A stretch of DNA of 64,000 bases. It comes from Siphonodentalium dalli (taxonomy: Eukaryota; Mollusca; Scaphopoda; Gadilida; Siphonodentaliidae). Below, one piece after another: positions 1-64,000 of this stretch; the stretch's first letter is position 1; every line of letters starts with the position of its first letter. A model generated the notes under the pieces. That model made no database searches and was not told the origin of the DNA. It saw nothing but the letters and a program-made list of their open reading frames with translations. Location: positions 90,663,319-90,727,318 of the forward strand of contig CP136066.1 in the NCBI GenBank assembly GCA_032622095.1. The letters run 5' to 3'. Both the position numbers and the translations under genes were made by a program.

Positions 1-179
1 CCAAATTAAGGTTATTTATCTCTCCGATTATTAGAATATTTTGTAACCAGATTACACGGTCAACAAAAATAGTCTTTAAATGTCATCTTAAATCATAAAT
101 ATGGCCCATTTCTCTTTTTTTTCTGTAAATTTTACTACACACAGTGCAATGTTGGATCATGAATGTTCGACTCCAAAGT

Positions 180-545
180 CACTGTGAGTGTGACAGGTCG
201 TACTCGAGTGAGTGTGTGCAGTTGAGTCCATACCAACTATAATATGTTACTGGTCTAGACGAAGTTCCTAGAAGTTGTAGATGCTGGTAGTAGCTTACAC
301 AACCTAGGCACAAATAATCCTGGTCATTTTGACTCAAATCATAGTAGTCATTGTGACTAATGCAATAGTAGTCAATACGACTCAATGTTAGTCATGTTGA
401 CTAAGCATATGCTGGTCATGTTGACTTCTACTGACCTAGTCATGATGACTAACTTTGCCAGATAGGTATTTTGACTACCAAAAGGTAGTCATCTCCAGGA
501 CAAGCTGTTGACTACACTAACTCGGTCATATTGACCAACCAATTT
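180..545. repeat. Array of palindromic word TAGTCAnnnTGACTA
   Basis: From about 300 on, imperfect copies of the 15-17 bp palindrome TTAGTCATGTTGACTAA recur about ten times at 10-25 bp spacing, with variants such as GGTCATATTGACC. The same word recurs at 8530-8805. No gene was seen. Confidence 0.7.
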
Positions 546-823
546 TTCTCAGTGAGGACCTAAACGCATTTTACTGAAAATAGTATGCCGTCTAATCATC
601 ACCCACGATATAATCAATTATCCTGGTTCAAATAGTAATTAAATTGTGAAAATGTAACTTTGTCTGCAAATTATATTTTTTTCTTAAATCTCCCTACCGA
701 ACGCAAATAATTCACAGTGCGCATGGCAAACCAACAGAGACAAAGAGAGACATCCGGAAAAGTGTTCATCGATACTGACGATGCGATTGTGATGCATGTC
801 ATTATTTAAGTATCTGCAGCTTA

Positions 824-1626
824 GGGTCGATCCACACCGGACGCGAGAGCGCGATTATAACGGCCGTTTTCTGTCGTCCGCAGCAGTTCAAAGCGCGCGA
901 TTTTTATATTCAAACTGCAAGCGATTGAATCGCTGACCACGAGGCGATCACAGCAGTGATTTTATGCTTTGTCGATTTCTCGCATTGCGGCAAACCAGCA
1001 GGATAATTGGGTCTCTGTCAAATAGGATATTTATACGGTCGTAATCTCCTATTTGAAGACGACACATTCATTCGTCGTCGCGATAACAAAGGTGGCGGGG
1101 GACTTTAGCGACATGCTGATAACTGAAGTGCAAGGATAAATGAGAATAGCAAATGAGGATAAATGAGTAATAACTGGATCGTCTGGTTAATTTTTGGTCC
1201 CAATGCATGCATTCAAAGCTTGTGAAGTCAATTTGCCCACAATTTGTACACACCCCCCCCCCCCCCGATAAAAAAAACTAGCAAACTGGAATTATAGAAT
1301 GAAATTCAATTAGACGCAATTGCTATGACAATTTAGGAAGCCCGTGCATCATTCCACTTGACAAACTATATTTGACAATTAAATAAGCTGGAAAAACTCT
1401 TACATGTATATATCTTTAGCAAATTCTGATTAAAATGTCCATAAACATTGCAATTGTGACATGCCTGTAAATGATGCAGGCACACGATTATAACCCAAAC
1501 CATCGCGCGCGACGATGCGATCCAGTCGCGTTCGGTGTGAATATAAAAATCGCGCGCTTAGAACCGCTACGGACGACAGAAAACGGCCGTTATAATCGCG
1601 CGCTCGCGCCCGGTGTGGATCGACCC
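824..1626. mobile_element. TIR element with TTA target duplication (Harbinger-like MITE)
   Basis: The ends GGGTCGATCCACACCGG and its reverse complement are flanked by TTA at 821-823 and 1627-1629. The inverted repeats are about 115 bp long, and GATTATAACGGCCGTTTTCT occurs in both. The 803-bp body has no transposase. A 3-bp TTA duplication with GGG ends fits the PIF/Harbinger group; that assignment is inference. Confidence 0.8.
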
Positions 1627-1694
1627 TTAGACGTACGAAAGCGCATTAGGGCCATCCGAAACACCACGCACCCACAAATATACAAATACACAAA

Positions 1695-1872
1695 CAGTTA
1701 TAACGACTTGCAATAACGAGTTGTCGGAAGTCGTTATAATGACTTGTAAATTGTTCTACAAGTCGATATAATAACTTGTAACAACTCGTTATAACAAGGC
1801 GCAAGTCGTTTTATAACGAGATGTAAGTCGTTATAACGAGTTGTTGGATACCGTTATAACGAGTTGTGTTTT
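1695..1872. repeat. Array of palindromic word CAACTCGTTATAACGAGTTG
   Basis: At least seven full or half copies of the palindrome, or of variants (AAGTCGTTATAATGACTT), lie within 180 bp just outside the 824-1626 element. Confidence 0.7.
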
Positions 1873-2012
1873 TCTATATTTGGGGGTGCATGCGTGGTGT
1901 TTCGGGTTGCCTTTCGGTGCGCTTTCGTACTAGAGGTACACAGTCGACAGTGATATATTTGGCATTGTGTGTGCGAAAATTAGTAAAATCGTTTGTTTTT
2001 GCGTCTACTTAC

Positions 2013-63112
<61,100 letters not shown>

Positions 63113-63114
63113 CT

Positions 63115-63840
63115 GAAACATAAAAGAATGCAAATGTTCAAGAACATTTTATACTGAGAATTATGGAATTTATCGCTGAAGAAAGTTAATAAAATTAGGC
63201 CAATATACCACCGTACAACATATCTGAAGGAAAGAAGGACAACGTAATTATAATTTTATTTTGTTTTGGGGGATTTGGAAATGGACCCGGGACGATTTGG
63301 AAGGGCAGTATGCCCTCCACTGCAACCCACTTTGGCAATTTTTGAGGAGTTGTGAAAGGATATAACTGTTTTACATAACATGATGAAGATGATGGTGGAA
63401 ATTATCTAGACATGATTTTTCTATTTCTGTTGTTGTTAAACAGTAAATATAATCAATATATAGTAATATTTACATAGCCTGGCTGTGTTACACTAAATCC
63501 TGTTTGGTGATTGGTCAACTGCCAAATGGGTCACCCGGTTTACATCCCAGTAATGCAGAGATCTCTCGAGTGTAAGACGAACAGGAAGTTACAAATTGTT
63601 GACATAATCACTAAAAGCGGTCAGCCAATAATTGGGCGTGCCGTGCTTTTCAAAGTTCAACCAAATTGCATCTGAAGCCAGTTATTTATATCGATCACGT
63701 TATCGTAGCTAAGAGTTTGGAAATCCTATATCGAGCTGACTTAATGTGCTGTGTGGGCTAGTCTCAAATTATCGGCTATTTTGTGAAAATAAATAAGAAT
63801 ACACTCAGCTTTTTTATGGGAATAAATCATTAAAAAGATA
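63115..63840. other. Intron upstream of exon A, no recognised feature
   Basis: AT-rich DNA. I searched the minus strand for a Met-led hydrophobic signal-peptide exon with a donor and saw none. Confidence 0.4.
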
Positions 63841-63850
63841 TATAAATATA

Positions 63851-63984
63851 AGAAATGAATGTAGTGGGTGTGTGTGTTATTGGGGGATACGGAGCTGTGG
63901 TCGTTATGGGCCCAGTCATAATGTACACCAACGACCACCGCGCCGTATCCTCCAATAACACACACATGCACTACATTCATTCTT
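63851..63984. repeat. Long hairpin with 55-bp arms
   Basis: AATGAATGTAGTGGGTGTGT ... GATACGGAGCTGTGGTCGTT, and its near-complement AACGACCACCGCGCCGTATC ... ACACATGCACTACATTCATT, enclose a loop of about 20 bp. Frames over it merely read the two strands of the hairpin. Confidence 0.8.
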
Positions 63985-64000
63985 AAATAAAGTAAAGTTA

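Noticed and set aside
180-545. CRISPR-like array
   Set aside because: Repeats are short palindromes with irregular 10-25 bp spacing, no constant repeat/spacer length, no cas genes, eukaryotic context.
1-2012. TM4 / C-terminal exon of the iGluR gene
   Set aside because: I looked on the minus strand for a hydrophobic segment after a phase-2 acceptor and found none; it is probably beyond position 1.

Overview
The window is AT-rich eukaryotic, almost certainly invertebrate metazoan, DNA. The evidence is an ionotropic glutamate receptor (iGluR) gene in pieces with consensus splice sites, long introns packed with transposon debris, (CT)n/(TA)n and poly-C/G tracts, a LINE, many MITEs, and a SINE whose 3' tail resembles SINEs common in molluscs and other marine invertebrates. 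The lineage (mollusc-like lophotrochozoan preferred) is inference; no species is recognised.

The only host gene I can support covers nearly the whole window on the minus strand. Eleven consecutive exons (62963-63112 down to 2013-2266) join in phase at every junction. They give about 724 uninterrupted codons: most of the amino-terminal domain, the S1 ligand-binding lobe, TM1, the pore loop, TM3 and most of S2. The signal-peptide exon (beyond 64000) and the TM4/C-tail exon(s) (before position 1) are missing. Pore and ligand-site residues are atypical.

All else is intronic. Intron J-K (2267-11281) holds a TTAA-ended repeat, a hAT-like element with a zinc-finger fragment, and a 3.0-kb transposon nested in an older palindromic repeat. 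The middle introns hold MITEs, microsatellites, GC-rich 'GCGCCGAAAGCG' arrays and a CCCGGGATC-type minisatellite. The 29.5-kb intron A-B (33471-62962) holds a decayed LINE with an SGNH-esterase ORF1 (38676-43860), several terminal-inverted-repeat elements, and the most unusual object: an 8.07-kb, nearly symmetrical inverted repeat (48221-56291). Each arm of it carries the same virus/Polinton-like gene set (P-loop ATPase fragment, two C2H2 proteins, a small basic protein), and a short MITE sits exactly at the axis. It is inserted in another MITE, with an apparent 8-bp target duplication. Downstream lie three near-identical 1674-bp tandem copies (57504-62525).

Two nested insertions can be dated relative to their hosts because an uninterrupted copy of each host repeat also lies in this window. 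I saw no rRNA gene, intact tRNA gene, CRISPR array or prokaryotic operon.
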